A stretch of 64,000 nt of DNA from Selenomonas dianae (GTDB lineage Bacteria; Bacillota; Negativicutes; Selenomonadales; Selenomonadaceae): NCBI RefSeq assembly GCF_030644225.1, contig NZ_CP128650.1, positions 248,001 through 312,000 on the forward strand, written 5' to 3'. The notes beneath the pieces were generated by a model. It saw nothing but the letters and a program-made list of their open reading frames with translations, searched no databases and was not told the DNA's origin. The position numbers and the translations under genes are program-made. Position 1 is the first letter of the stretch. Each line of letters begins with the position of its first letter. Below, piece after piece: positions 17,860-26,342 of this stretch.

Positions 17860-19887
17860 TCAGGACGATTTCTTTCCGCTCAGCACAACCTTGCTGAAGA
17901 GGGCGAGGATGCCGAAGAAAACGAGGAGGCCGAGCATCTCTGCGGTATCGGCGAAGTCGCTGCCGACCATTGCGAGCGGTGCCTCGCCGCCGCCGTTCGA
18001 AACGGAGACGACGATGACACCTGCAAGCAGGACGCCGACGATGGACTCGCCGACGATGAGCCCCGAGGCGAAGAGTGTGCCGCGCCTGAGACCTGCCGCC
18101 TCGGCGTTCGAGCCGCCGGTCTTACGCATATGGCGGTTGAGGACGTAGCCGAGGATCGCACCGACAACGAGCGGCGTCTGGATGACGGGCGGGAGGTAGA
18201 TGCCCATGCCGACGGCGAGCGGCGGCAGACAGAGATTCTTTGTCGTGCGCTTGAGGAAGAGATCGATCAGGACGAGGATCACGCCCACGCCGATGCCGAT
18301 ATAGATGTACTCCCACGCGAGTTTGCTGGAGAAGATGCCCTGTGCGATGGTGGTCATGAGCACAGCCTGCGGCGCGGAGAGCGCCTGTGCGGGATCCATT
18401 CCCGGACGCGGCATCGCGCCGGGGAAGCCGTACGCCTCATAGAGGAGATTCAGCACGGGGGCGATGACGAGTGCGCCGACCACGCAGCCGATGAGGAGCG
18501 CGACCTGCTGCCGCCACGGCGTTGCTCCGACGAGCCAGCCCGTCTTGAGATCCTGCATATTGTCGTTCGAGATGCAGGCGATGGCAAGGATGATCGAGGT
18601 GGTAAAGATGGCGGTCGCCGTCGCGAACTTCTCGCCGCCCGGCATCTCAAAGATGCCGAACGAGGAGCAGAGCGCATACATGACGAGAGAGGCGACAATG
18701 ATGCCGAGGATGCCGATGCCCGAGATCGGACTGGAGGATGTGCCGACAAGACCCGCCATGTAGGCGCAGGCGGCAGCGACGAAGAAGCCCATGAGAACCG
18801 AAACGCCGACCCCGACAATCGAGAAGATCAGCTTTTGGCTCGGCGGAATCTGCTCCGGGCTGACGAACATAAAGAAGATGGCAAGAAGCCCGATGACTGT
18901 GACCGTAAAGACGAGCGCGATGCTCTTCATCGACATATCAATGTCCATGCGGTGCAGTCCCTTTTCCTCGCCGGTCGTGCGTGCGCCCGCAATGGACTCC
19001 TTCACGCCGTCGATCACGGGGCGCGCGAGGGTGATGAGCGTCCAGATCGCCGCTACGCCCATCGCGCCCGCGCCGATGAGACGTACCTTCTGCTGGTAGA
19101 TCATCCCGGCGAATTTCTGCATCGCCATGCCGTCGGGCGGCATCTCCGCCATGGTGAAGTAGGGGACGAACCCCGCCCATGCGATAGCGATTCCCGTCAG
19201 CATGGCAAGTCCGCTCGCAATGCCGATCAGGTAGCCCGCACCCACGAGCGCGGTGGAGTAGCCCAGAGGCAGCTGTGTCATGCCTCGCCCGACGTGAAAC
19301 CACGCCGAGAGCGAACCGCCGAGCACCTGCAGACCGTTCGTGAGGAATGCGACCACGCTCGCGACCGCGCTGCCCGCGAGGATCTCCTTCAGTCCGGAAT
19401 CGGTCTTGCCGTCCGCCTTGGTCTGGCTGCCGACCTTCAGAATCTCGGCGGCGGCAACGCCCTCGGGATATGCGAGATCGCTGTGGACGACCATCGCGCG
19501 GCGCAGCGGGATGGTAAAGAGCACGCCGAGACAGCCGCCGCACGCAGAAACCACGAGTGTCTGCCAAAACTGGAAGCCGTGCCAGTAGCCGATCATGAGC
19601 ATACCCGGGATGATGAAGATGATGGCGGACAGCGTTCCCGCTGCCGATGCCTGTGTCTGCACCATGTTGTTCTCAAGGATGTTCGCGTCCTTTGCCATCT
19701 TCAGAATCGCCATCGAGATGACCGCCGCCGGGATTGCCGACGAGAACGTCAGGCCGACCTTGAGCCCGAGGTACACATTCGATGCCGTGAAGATGATCGT
19801 GAGGATCGCACCGAGCAGCATACCGCGCACGGTAAGCTCGGGGAGCCGCAGCTCGTGTTGCATAAACTCGTTCTGCGCATCTTTCAT
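17860..19887 (-). CDS. OPT family oligopeptide transporter
   Basis: A 675-residue polytopic membrane protein of the OPT superfamily, which imports oligopeptides or metal chelates. The N-terminus has the hallmark LPELTVRGMLLGAILTIIFTASNVYLGLKVGLTFSSAIPAAVI-type helix pair (only part needed for recognition), then many hydrophobic helices including AYPEGVAAAEILKVG and PRPGMDPAQALSAPQA. ATG 19887 is chosen because AGGTGA lies 8-9 nt upstream; the open frame extends 17 codons further without a ribosome site. It is a single-gene unit. The substrate cannot be inferred from sequence. Confidence 0.93.
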   Translation of the reverse strand: MKDAQNEFMQHELRLPELTVRGMLLGAILTIIFTASNVYLGLKVGLTFSSAIPAAVISMAILKMAKDANILENNMVQTQASAAGTLSAIIFIIPGMLMIGYWHGFQFWQTLVVSACGGCLGVLFTIPLRRAMVVHSDLAYPEGVAAAEILKVGSQTKADGKTDSGLKEILAGSAVASVVAFLTNGLQVLGGSLSAWFHVGRGMTQLPLGYSTALVGAGYLIGIASGLAMLTGIAIAWAGFVPYFTMAEMPPDGMAMQKFAGMIYQQKVRLIGAGAMGVAAIWTLITLARPVIDGVKESIAGARTTGEEKGLHRMDIDMSMKSIALVFTVTVIGLLAIFFMFVSPEQIPPSQKLIFSIVGVGVSVLMGFFVAAACAYMAGLVGTSSSPISGIGILGIIVASLVMYALCSSFGIFEMPGGEKFATATAIFTTSIILAIACISNDNMQDLKTGWLVGATPWRQQVALLIGCVVGALVIAPVLNLLYEAYGFPGAMPRPGMDPAQALSAPQAVLMTTIAQGIFSSKLAWEYIYIGIGVGVILVLIDLFLKRTTKNLCLPPLAVGMGIYLPPVIQTPLVVGAILGYVLNRHMRKTGGSNAEAAGLRRGTLFASGLIVGESIVGVLLAGVIVVSVSNGGGEAPLAMVGSDFADTAEMLGLLVFFGILALFSKVVLSGKKSS

Positions 19888-20140
19888 GCAAGAATCACCT
19901 GTCCTTTTGTCCAATAAAGAAAAAAATAACAACAGCATTATAACACAAGAATGATGAATATGAAATTATAAATTATTGTATACAGAAAATTGATGACAAA
20001 ATGAATTCGTGCATCGGACGGCATTGGCGGTTCCGTTCGGCGTGTCCTCCGCGATTTTGGTGGGTGGAACGGGGGAGCTTGTGCCGTCATTCCATGGGGG
20101 AGCACGGATCAATTCAGTGGGGCGGCGATTCTCAAAAACG

Positions 20141-20184
20141 CAAAATAAAACCGCCGACAGACTTTCTCGTCATCTGTCGGCGGT
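20141..20184 (-). terminator. Terminator of the structured RNA
   Basis: 11-bp GC-rich stem ACCGCCGACAG/CTGTCGGCGGT, 13-nt loop, followed on the minus strand by TTTTATTTTGCGTTTTT. It is placed 22 nt after the 3' strand of the RNA's closing helix. Confidence 0.9.
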
Positions 20185-20699
20185 CATGAGGAAAATACGG
20201 GAAGTGATAGGTAACTCTCCTGCATCTACACGATCTCTGCTTCATTCCGTACCACAGCTAGCATGGGGCGCGGAACTTTCCTTCCAAACGCTGAGAAACT
20301 ACCTCGACATACATCCGGCGCATCCCCCGCAACTCCGCTCGCGGGAAACCATTCCTCCACGCCGCGCCATGTACGCCCCTGTGCCCGTCCTCTGCGGGCT
20401 GCCGCATTCCCTGTCGCACCTCTGATACATCCGTCCCGTCGCGCGCCGGGACTCGACCCTCCTGTGCGAACCTCCGGATCTTCTGCGGCCATTCAATGAC
20501 CCATCGGAATCTCCTCCCAGTCCGTCAAGGAACTCCGGCCGTGCCGGCTTCGCCATCGGCGAAGCTGCACCGCCGTATCCCTCTCCAACAACCGTCGGTC
20601 AACACTGTGGAAACTCCGGAGAACTCGTCCCATATGTTTACGGCTCATATGGGAGCGCCTGTCCTGAATCAAGCGATCTGCGAATCCTCCTTAACTATC
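20145..20699 (-). ncRNA. Candidate large structured non-coding RNA (~555 nt)
   Basis: This fills the only gap over 300 bp without a protein gene. A perfect sigma-70 promoter (20703-20731) starts it and a strong terminator ends it. The extreme 5' and 3' ends pair: 20691-20699 with 20206-20214 (GATAG-x-TAA with TTA-x-CTATC), continued by CGC-a-GATC near 20675-20682 with GATCGTG, and GCTTgATTC (20666-20674) with GAATgAAGC (20239-20247). Clear local hairpins are CCCATATG/CATATGGG (20629-20653) and GCTTCGCC/GGCGAAGC (20547-20565). Short open frames inside have no good ribosome site and Arg/Gly-rich products. It lacks the hallmark sequences of RNase P RNA, tmRNA and SRP RNA. From 19939 to 20140 I see only the leader of the OPT gene. 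Confidence 0.72.
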
Positions 20700-20702
20700 T
20701 TT

Positions 20703-20731
20703 AGTATAGTCAAACTTCAGAAGATTGTCAA
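20703..20731 (-). promoter_or_regulatory. Consensus promoter of the structured RNA
   Basis: On the minus strand TTGACA (20726-20731) and TATACT (20703-20708) with exactly 17 bp between. The start is expected near 20697-20699, where the closing helix of the RNA begins. Confidence 0.9.
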
Positions 20732-20860
20732 TACCGTAAAAAGAAAAATTTGAGGAATTGCCGCTCAAAAATTTGTGATGCGTTTGTCCGTACTTCTCCC
20801 ATGACAGAGCCGGCACGTCAAGCAATGCAGCTGCCTGATGTGCCGGCCTTGTCGTTTCGG

Positions 20861-21982
20861 TTATTCGGTGATTTCACGCACGATGGCGAGCGTCAGCTCC
20901 GCCGCGTCATAGAGATCCTGCTCGTGGATGCTCTCCTCCTTCGTGTGGCAGTCCGTCATGCCGACGCCGAGGACGGTCGTCGGCACACCGTAGGCATTGA
21001 AGTGGTTCGCATCCGAGCCGCCGCCCTCCTCCTCCAGCACGACGGGGAAGCCGAGCTGTTCTGCGGCGCGGCGCAGATAGCGGATGGGGAGCGCGTCGGG
21101 GGGCAGTTCGTAGGGATCGTAGTCCTTTTTGATGTCGATTTCTGCGGTACAGTCCGTCCCGTCGAGGGCTGCGTTTACACTGTCCACCATACGCTGTGTG
21201 AGTGCGTCCAGTTTCGCCTTGTCGCGGCTGCGCGTTTCAAAGTTCAGCGTGCAGAACTCGGCGACGACGTTGGTCGCTGTGCCGCCCTCAATCTTGCCGA
21301 CGTTGCAGGTGGTCTCCTCGTCGATGCGCCCCTGCGGAACGGCAGTGAGCACTCTGCCCGCTGCGGTGATGGCGTTCCTTCCTGCGTCGGGGTCGATGCC
21401 CGCGTGCGCCGCCTTGCCCACGATGCGTACGGCAAGCTGATTCTTGCCGGGGGCTTTGAACGCGGCTGTGCCGGCGTGTCCGTGCGTGTCGAGCGTATAG
21501 CCGAGGTCAGCGTGCAGGAGACCCGTATCCAGACAGCGCGAGCCGTTGACGCCGCCCTCCTCGGCGACGGTAAAGACGATCTGGAGATCGCCGTGCGGGA
21601 TGTTTTGCTCTTTCAGACAGCGCAGCGTTTCGAGGATGGCGACAACGCCCGCCTTGTCGTCCGCGCCGAGAATGGTCGTGCCGTCGGAGCGGATGATGCC
21701 GTCCTTGAGGGTCGGCTTGATGTTCGTGCACGGTTCGACACAGTCCATATGTGCCGTCAGCATGACGGTGGGGACGCCTGCGACCGTGCCTTTGAAGTTC
21801 GCGACGATATTGCCCGTGTTTCCGCCGAGCGCCTTGCCTGCCCCGTCCTCGTGAATCTCCGCCGCACCGAGGTCACGCAGGCGCGTTGTCAGCAGATCGG
21901 CGATTTCGCGCTCATCGAGCGTGGAGCAGCGGATGGAAACCAACTCGAAAAACTCGTCCAGTACGCGCTTTTTGTCAATCAT
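20861..21982 (-). CDS. M20 family metallopeptidase (PepT-like)
   Basis: A 373-residue zinc aminopeptidase of the M20 tripeptidase-like group. Metal and catalytic motifs in order: MLTAHMDCVEPC (His and catalytic Asp), ILGADDKAGVVAILE (bridging Asp), FTVAEEGGVNGS (catalytic Glu and metal Glu), DTHGHAG, KAAHAGIDPDAGRNAI (dimer domain His) and DCHTKEESIHEQDL near the C-terminus (last metal His). It lies 6 bp downstream of the DcuC-type transporter gene on the same strand, so the two form an operon and may link peptide or amino-acid turnover to dicarboxylate exchange. Confidence 0.9.
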   Translation of the reverse strand: MIDKKRVLDEFFELVSIRCSTLDEREIADLLTTRLRDLGAAEIHEDGAGKALGGNTGNIVANFKGTVAGVPTVMLTAHMDCVEPCTNIKPTLKDGIIRSDGTTILGADDKAGVVAILETLRCLKEQNIPHGDLQIVFTVAEEGGVNGSRCLDTGLLHADLGYTLDTHGHAGTAAFKAPGKNQLAVRIVGKAAHAGIDPDAGRNAITAAGRVLTAVPQGRIDEETTCNVGKIEGGTATNVVAEFCTLNFETRSRDKAKLDALTQRMVDSVNAALDGTDCTAEIDIKKDYDPYELPPDALPIRYLRRAAEQLGFPVVLEEEGGGSDANHFNAYGVPTTVLGVGMTDCHTKEESIHEQDLYDAAELTLAIVREITE

Positions 21983-21988
21983 AGCTGC

Positions 21989-23269
21989 CTACTTTCCGAG
22001 GAAGAGGACGATCATAAAGGTGATCGTGGCGAGCAGCATCGGGAGCGCGTTGCGCTTCGAGAGCTCCATCGGGCTGACCTTGGCAAGTCCTGCACACACG
22101 AGCGCCGCACCCGCGACAGGGGACATGGAGCGTCCGATCGAGCCCGCCATCTGCGCGAGCGAGCCGAGGTCGATGATGCTCATGCCGAACGATGCCGCCT
22201 GTGGGGTAATCGCGCCGTTGAACGCGAGCGCCGCTGCATCGCCCGAGCCGGAGATCACGGCGATGATGAATGGCCCGAACGCGCCCGCCATCTTGGCGAC
22301 GGACTCCGAACCCTTCATCGCCTCAATCAGCGCATCCGTGAGCCCCATTGCCGCCATGCCGGCGGTAAAGACGGCGGCGGCGACGATGAGACCGATGACG
22401 CCGCCGTATGCCTCGCCCATGCCGTCAAAGAACTTCTTCGTGATCTCCTGCGGGTTCTGCCGCGTGACGATGAGGGCGAGCACCGTGCCGACGATCATCG
22501 CCGTTGGGACATCCGTGAGCGGCAGGACGGCGATCTGCTTGCTGCCGAGCACGAGCAGGACGAGCGGAACGAGGGGGACGAGCGCGTAGATCGGGTTGAC
22601 TTTGAAATTCCTGCCGCCCTCCTCCTTTTCGAGCTGTGCATGATAGGCGAGACGGCGCGCCTCATCGGGCCCTTCCTTACGTATTGTTGCAATGATGGTC
22701 AGTGCGACAACGGCGACGATGGATGCGACAATCGCGGCGGGCACCTGTGCCATGATGACGGTCATGAGATCGGTCTGCGCGAGATCGGCGACGAAGATGT
22801 TGTGCGCCTGTCCCGGGCTGATGGCACTGCCCCACGTCCCCGCGAGCACTGCCGCACCTGCCATCGCGGGATGAACGCCCGCTGCCATGAGCGTCGGGAT
22901 GAGGATGCTGCCGACCGCCGCCGAGCAGCCCGCCGCGCTCGGGATGGCGATGTTGATCCACCACGTCAGCAGCGTTGCGAGCGGGATGAGGATGAACTTG
23001 CTCCGCGTAATCACACCCGAGATGGACTCGACGAGATGGCGGTCACAGGTCGTGATCTTCATGACGAACGAGAAGCCCATGACCGTACAGATCACGGGCA
23101 CGAGTGAGCCGTGTACCATCGTCTTGCTGAACGTCGCGACTGCATTGCCCGTGACACCGCCGATGAAGCACATGAGAAAGCCGGCTGCGAGCAGCACCAT
23201 GCGTGTCTCGTACTTCTTGATGATGGCGGCAAAGGCTAGAATGACAATGATTCCACCTGCAATTGCCAA
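21989..23269 (-). CDS. DcuC family C4-dicarboxylate transporter
   Basis: A 426-residue polytopic membrane protein with about 12 hydrophobic helices. Features typical of DcuC-like anaerobic C4-dicarboxylate carriers include MGFSFVMKITTCDRHLV, IPSAAGCSAAVGSILIPTLMAAGVHPAMAGAA-type re-entrant regions and GTWGSAISPGQAHN. It would exchange fumarate, succinate or aspartate. The adjacent aspartase gene on the same strand supports this: aspartate would be taken up, deaminated to fumarate and reduced. It precedes the M20 peptidase by 6 bp. Confidence 0.85.
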   Translation of the reverse strand: MAIAGGIIVILAFAAIIKKYETRMVLLAAGFLMCFIGGVTGNAVATFSKTMVHGSLVPVICTVMGFSFVMKITTCDRHLVESISGVITRSKFILIPLATLLTWWINIAIPSAAGCSAAVGSILIPTLMAAGVHPAMAGAAVLAGTWGSAISPGQAHNIFVADLAQTDLMTVIMAQVPAAIVASIVAVVALTIIATIRKEGPDEARRLAYHAQLEKEEGGRNFKVNPIYALVPLVPLVLLVLGSKQIAVLPLTDVPTAMIVGTVLALIVTRQNPQEITKKFFDGMGEAYGGVIGLIVAAAVFTAGMAAMGLTDALIEAMKGSESVAKMAGAFGPFIIAVISGSGDAAALAFNGAITPQAASFGMSIIDLGSLAQMAGSIGRSMSPVAGAALVCAGLAKVSPMELSKRNALPMLLATITFMIVLFLGK

Positions 23270-23414
23270 TGAAAAGACCTCCTTTGATACGTTGATAAAG
23301 ACCCTAAAACAATATAAAATTTCGACAAAAAGAAAGATACTCCTTCCATTTATCGAAAAAGAGCGGGAACGCGCACAAAAGGGAAGTACCGCCCATGATA
23401 CTCCCCTTCGTTCG

Positions 23415-24803
23415 CTACTCTGCGATCCCCGGACGCGTCATCTGGCGCGGCGAGAGGATGTGATTCAGTTCTTTTTTCGTGAGGATGCCCTGATCGAGGA
23501 TGATCTCGCGGATGGGCTTGCCCGTGGTATATGCCTCACGCGCCAGTTCGGCGGACTTCTCATAGCCGATGTGCGGCAGGAGCGCCGTCACGATGCCGAC
23601 GCTGTTGTCGAGCCACTTCTGACACTGCTCGACGTTCGGCTTCAGATCGACGAGGAGCTTGTCAACGAAGGTGTTCACCGCGCGCGTGATGTAGTTCAGA
23701 GAGTTGAACATATTGAACGCCATGACCGGCTCCATGACGTTCAGCTCGAACTGGCCGTTCTCCACGCCGAGCGTCACGGCGAGATCGCCCACGATGACCT
23801 GATAGCACGCCTGGTCGAGCACCTCGGCAATGACGGGGTTGACCTTGCCCGGCATGATGGACGAGCCCGGCTGACGCATCGGGAGATGCAGCTCGTTCAG
23901 CCCGCAGCGCGGCCCCGATGCCATGAGGCGGAAATCGTTTGCGAGCTTGATGAGGACGAGCGCCGCATTTTTGAGCGCGGAGGAGAAATCGGCGAACGCG
24001 TCTGTGTTGTTCGTCGCGTCGATGATGTTCTGCGAGGTGCGGTACTGCTCGCCCGTGATCTCGGAGAGACGCTTTGCGACCGCCTTGATGTAGGCGGGCT
24101 CGGCGTTCAGCCCCGTGCCGATCGCAGTGCCGCCCATGTTGATCGTATGGATGTGGCGCAGGACATAGCGGATGCGGCGCATGGAGCGGCGCACGGCAGA
24201 CGCGTACGAGCCCATCTCCTGTCCGAGCGTGATGGGAACGGCATCCTGTAGATGGGTGCGTCCCATCTTGAGGATCGCGCGGTACGCCGTCGCCTTTTTC
24301 TCAAGCTCCGTGGCGAGGCGGTCGAGCGCAGCGAGAAAGACCGCTCCCTTTGCCGAGAGGCAGACCTTGATGCCCGTCGGGAATGCGTCGTTGGTGGACT
24401 GCGCCATGTTCGCGTGGTTGTTCGGCGAGATGATGTCGTAGCGTCCCTTCGGCTCGCCGCGCAGCTCAAGCGCACGGTTGCAGAGCACCTCGTTCATGTT
24501 CATGTTGATGGACGTGCCCGCGCCGCCCTGGATCGGGTCGACGGGGAACTGCTCGATGAGACTGCCCGCGATGATCTCATCCGCCGCGCGTACGAGCACG
24601 TCGCCGATTTCGTGCGGCAGACGGCCCGTGTCCATGTTTGCGAGTGCCGCCGCCTTTTTTACCTGCGCGAGTGCCTTGATGAAGTCGGGGTCGAGCTTCT
24701 GCCCCGTGATGTTGAAATTTTCAATGGCACGCATCGTCTGCACGCCATAGTAGACATCATCGGGGACTTCCAGTTCGCCGAGAAAATCGTGTTCCTTTCT
24801 CAT
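23415..24803 (-). CDS. aspA: Aspartate ammonia-lyase
   Basis: A 462-residue member of the fumarase/aspartase superfamily, converting L-aspartate to fumarate and ammonia. The N-terminus RKEHDFLGELEVPDDVYYGVQT matches aspartases more than FumC. Other motifs: GGAGTSINMNMNEVLCNRA, GRTHLQDAVPITLGQE and the flexible catalytic loop GSSIMPGKVNPVIAE. ATG 24803 has AAAGGAGAG upstream; the longer open frame would run through the regulatory region. A perfect palindrome lies 40 bp upstream. It is placed next to a C4-dicarboxylate transporter. Confidence 0.93.
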   Translation of the reverse strand: MRKEHDFLGELEVPDDVYYGVQTMRAIENFNITGQKLDPDFIKALAQVKKAAALANMDTGRLPHEIGDVLVRAADEIIAGSLIEQFPVDPIQGGAGTSINMNMNEVLCNRALELRGEPKGRYDIISPNNHANMAQSTNDAFPTGIKVCLSAKGAVFLAALDRLATELEKKATAYRAILKMGRTHLQDAVPITLGQEMGSYASAVRRSMRRIRYVLRHIHTINMGGTAIGTGLNAEPAYIKAVAKRLSEITGEQYRTSQNIIDATNNTDAFADFSSALKNAALVLIKLANDFRLMASGPRCGLNELHLPMRQPGSSIMPGKVNPVIAEVLDQACYQVIVGDLAVTLGVENGQFELNVMEPVMAFNMFNSLNYITRAVNTFVDKLLVDLKPNVEQCQKWLDNSVGIVTALLPHIGYEKSAELAREAYTTGKPIREIILDQGILTKKELNHILSPRQMTRPGIAE

Positions 24804-24842
24804 GGTGCTCTCTCCTTTGCCTTTTGAGGAACTTTTCAACAA

Positions 24843-24859
24843 TTGTATACAGTATACAA
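24843..24859. promoter_or_regulatory. 17-bp palindrome upstream of aspA, candidate operator
   Basis: TTGTATACAGTATACAA is a perfect inverted repeat, overlapping TATACT-like -10 sequence on the minus strand. The shape (T-GT-tac-AC-A) resembles operators of GntR/FadR-type repressors; the regulator is not in the window. Confidence 0.55.
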
Positions 24860-24876
24860 CATAAACAAAGAAATGG

Positions 24877-25146
24877 CTATATTTTTTTTCGCAAGAAAGA
24901 GAGAGCGGTGTAGGTACCGATCTCCTGTCCCATGCCAAAATTTTCTTTGGAGCCGACGTAGACGCTGATTTTGTGGCGGAGTTTTTTGGTTTCGTCCCGC
25001 CATCCCGTCATTCCGACGGCAAAGATGTCCGTATAGTCCGTGTAGTGGAGCATGGCGTTGGCATAGTGTACCGCGGCATTGACCGCATAGGCGTTGATGT
25101 TGCTGAAGTTCGGCTCCACCGACGGTACGGAGGCTTTCTTTTTCAT
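24877..25146 (-). pseudogene. Truncated N-terminal fragment resembling a restriction-type N6-adenine methylase
   Basis: An 89-residue open frame from ATG 25146 (AAAGGAGC upstream). The sequence NINAYAVNAAVHYANAMLHYTDYTDIFAVGMTG followed by YVGSKENFGMG...YTALSFL resembles the N-terminal segment found in large type I/type IIG restriction-modification methylases, where a nuclease-like region precedes the methylase domain. Here the protein stops before any methylase motif. The good ribosome site suggests it may still be translated. A standalone small protein cannot be excluded; the family link is from memory of the pattern and is moderate. Confidence 0.45.
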
Positions 25147-25227
25147 GCGCGTTGCTCCTTTGTTCTTGTGATGAGGGATTACTGTTTCATGAAAATCATA
25201 GCGTGCAGCTGACGGATTGTCAAACGG

Positions 25228-25270
25228 CAAAAAAACACGGACACAATGCATAGTGCATTGTGCCCGTGTT
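25228..25270 (-). terminator. Terminator of the Hsp20 gene
   Basis: Long near-perfect stem of about 17 bp (AACACGGACACAATGCA with TGCATTGTGCCCGTGTT), then TTTTTTT on the minus strand. Confidence 0.88.
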
Positions 25271-25283
25271 CCTTTTCGGGAGA

Positions 25284-25739
25284 TCAGTGAATCTCGATCT
25301 GCTTGCGTGCGGGTGCGTCCGCCGTCTTTGGCAGGTTTACCTGCAGCACGCCGTCCTTGAACTCGGCGTGGATGTTCGCGTCGTCGATGCCGTCGATGTA
25401 GAACGAGCGGCTGACTTCGCCCGTGTGACGCTCGCGGCGGATGTAGTTGCCAGCGTCGTCCTTCTCGTCGTTGGACTCACTGTGCGAGGCGGCAATCGTG
25501 AGATAGCCGTTCTCGTAGTGGAGGGCGATGTCCTCCTTCGTCATGCCCGGCAGGTCGGCGGTCAGCTCGTAGTGGTCGCCGCTGTCCTTCACGTCCACCT
25601 TGAACGAGGCGGCGCCCCAGTTCGCAGCGGGGAAGTCGTGGAAGAAGGAATCGCGCATCGCGTCGAAGAGTGCAAACGGATTCGCGCTGTCACGCTGCGT
25701 GAGATTCCGGCGTCCGGCAAAAGGTACAAGTCCAAACAT
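25284..25739 (-). CDS. Small heat-shock protein, Hsp20/alpha-crystallin family
   Basis: A 151-residue small chaperone that holds unfolding proteins. The alpha-crystallin domain spans about 40-140: FKVDVKDSGDHYELTADLPGMTKEDI, YENGYLTIAA, the RRERHTGEVSRSFYIDG segment and AEFKDGVLQVNLPK. ATG 25739 has AAGGAG upstream. It has its own promoter about 110 bp upstream, leaving a long leader that could carry post-transcriptional control. No CIRCE element (TTAGCACTC-N9-GAGTGCTAA) is visible. It is divergent from the ArsC/Spx-like gene. Confidence 0.95.
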   Translation of the reverse strand: MFGLVPFAGRRNLTQRDSANPFALFDAMRDSFFHDFPAANWGAASFKVDVKDSGDHYELTADLPGMTKEDIALHYENGYLTIAASHSESNDEKDDAGNYIRRERHTGEVSRSFYIDGIDDANIHAEFKDGVLQVNLPKTADAPARKQIEIH

Positions 25740-25849
25740 GATGATCAACTCCTTAGAGATGCTGCGGCGGTACACTGTTTGGAATGCACGCCGCTGTTCG
25801 TTGTTGTTTGATTGGGAAGGTGCTGCTTGTTGTTCACCTTTCGATTGTT

Positions 25850-25877
25850 ATTATACCTCAAATAGTCAAAAAGTCAA
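25850..25877 (-). promoter_or_regulatory. Promoter of the Hsp20 gene
   Basis: Minus strand TTGACT (25872-25877) and TATAAT (25850-25855), 16-bp spacer. The leader to the ATG is about 105 nt. Confidence 0.65.
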
Positions 25878-25895
25878 TAGGTCAAAAAGAAAAAT

Positions 25896-25923
25896 TTGAA
25901 AAATTTTTGGGAGGGACTATAAT
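25896..25923 (+). promoter_or_regulatory. Promoter of the ArsC/Spx-like gene
   Basis: TTGAAA (25896-25901) and TATAAT (25918-25923), 16-bp spacer, divergent from the Hsp20 promoter. Confidence 0.6.
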
Positions 25924-25966
25924 GGAGAACGTAATGTGATGGATTTCCTGCAAGGAGAGATGAGGC

Positions 25967-26329
25967 ATGGATAAAGAAGTTCTTTTTATCGGCTATCCGA
26001 AGTGCTCGACCTGCCAGAAGGCGGAGAAGTTTCTGCGGGCGCACGGCTGTGAGGCTCCGATGCGCGATATTGTGACGGAGAAGCCGACGGCGGAGGAGCT
26101 GCGTACGTGGCACGCACGGAGCGGGCTGCCGCTGAAGCGGTTCTTCAATACGAGCGGGATGCTCTACCGTGAGCTGGGGCTGAAGGACAAGCTGCCCTCA
26201 ATGACGGAGGAGGAGCAGTACGCTGTGCTCGCCTCGGACGGGATGCTCGTAAAGCGTCCGCTCCTCATCACGCATGACCGTGTGTGCACGGGTTTCCGTG
26301 AACAGGAGTGGGCGGAGATTTTTGCGTGA
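25967..26329 (+). CDS. ArsC/Spx family thioredoxin-fold protein
   Basis: A 120-residue protein of the arsenate reductase/Spx superfamily. The N-terminal redox motif is GYPKCSTCQKAEKFL (CxxC), then RDIVTEKPTAEELRTWH, FFNTSGMLYRELGL and the KRPLLI cis-proline segment typical of the family. The CxxC and the RDI...KRPLL order fit YffB/MgsR-like members rather than a classical ArsC with a single cysteine. It could be a redox regulator or reductase; no ars gene is adjacent. It is followed closely by a YeiH exporter, suggesting one operon. Confidence 0.85.
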   Translation: MDKEVLFIGYPKCSTCQKAEKFLRAHGCEAPMRDIVTEKPTAEELRTWHARSGLPLKRFFNTSGMLYRELGLKDKLPSMTEEEQYAVLASDGMLVKRPLLITHDRVCTGFREQEWAEIFA

Positions 26330-26342
26330 GAGAGGTGTATGT

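Noticed and set aside
20226-20556. Two short open frames within the structured RNA region (minus strand)
   Set aside because: No suitable ribosome site, Arg/Gly-rich products without recognisable features, and overlap with strong RNA helices.
20145-20699. Identification of the RNA as RNase P RNA, tmRNA or SRP RNA
   Set aside because: The hallmark segments (GAGGAAAGTCC, a tRNA-like CCA end with tag frame, GGAAGCAGCC-type loop) are absent.
20809-20847. Hairpin GCCGGCAC/GTGCCGGC after the M20 peptidase gene as an intrinsic terminator
   Set aside because: The stem is good but there is no U-tract after it on the minus strand; termination cannot be claimed.
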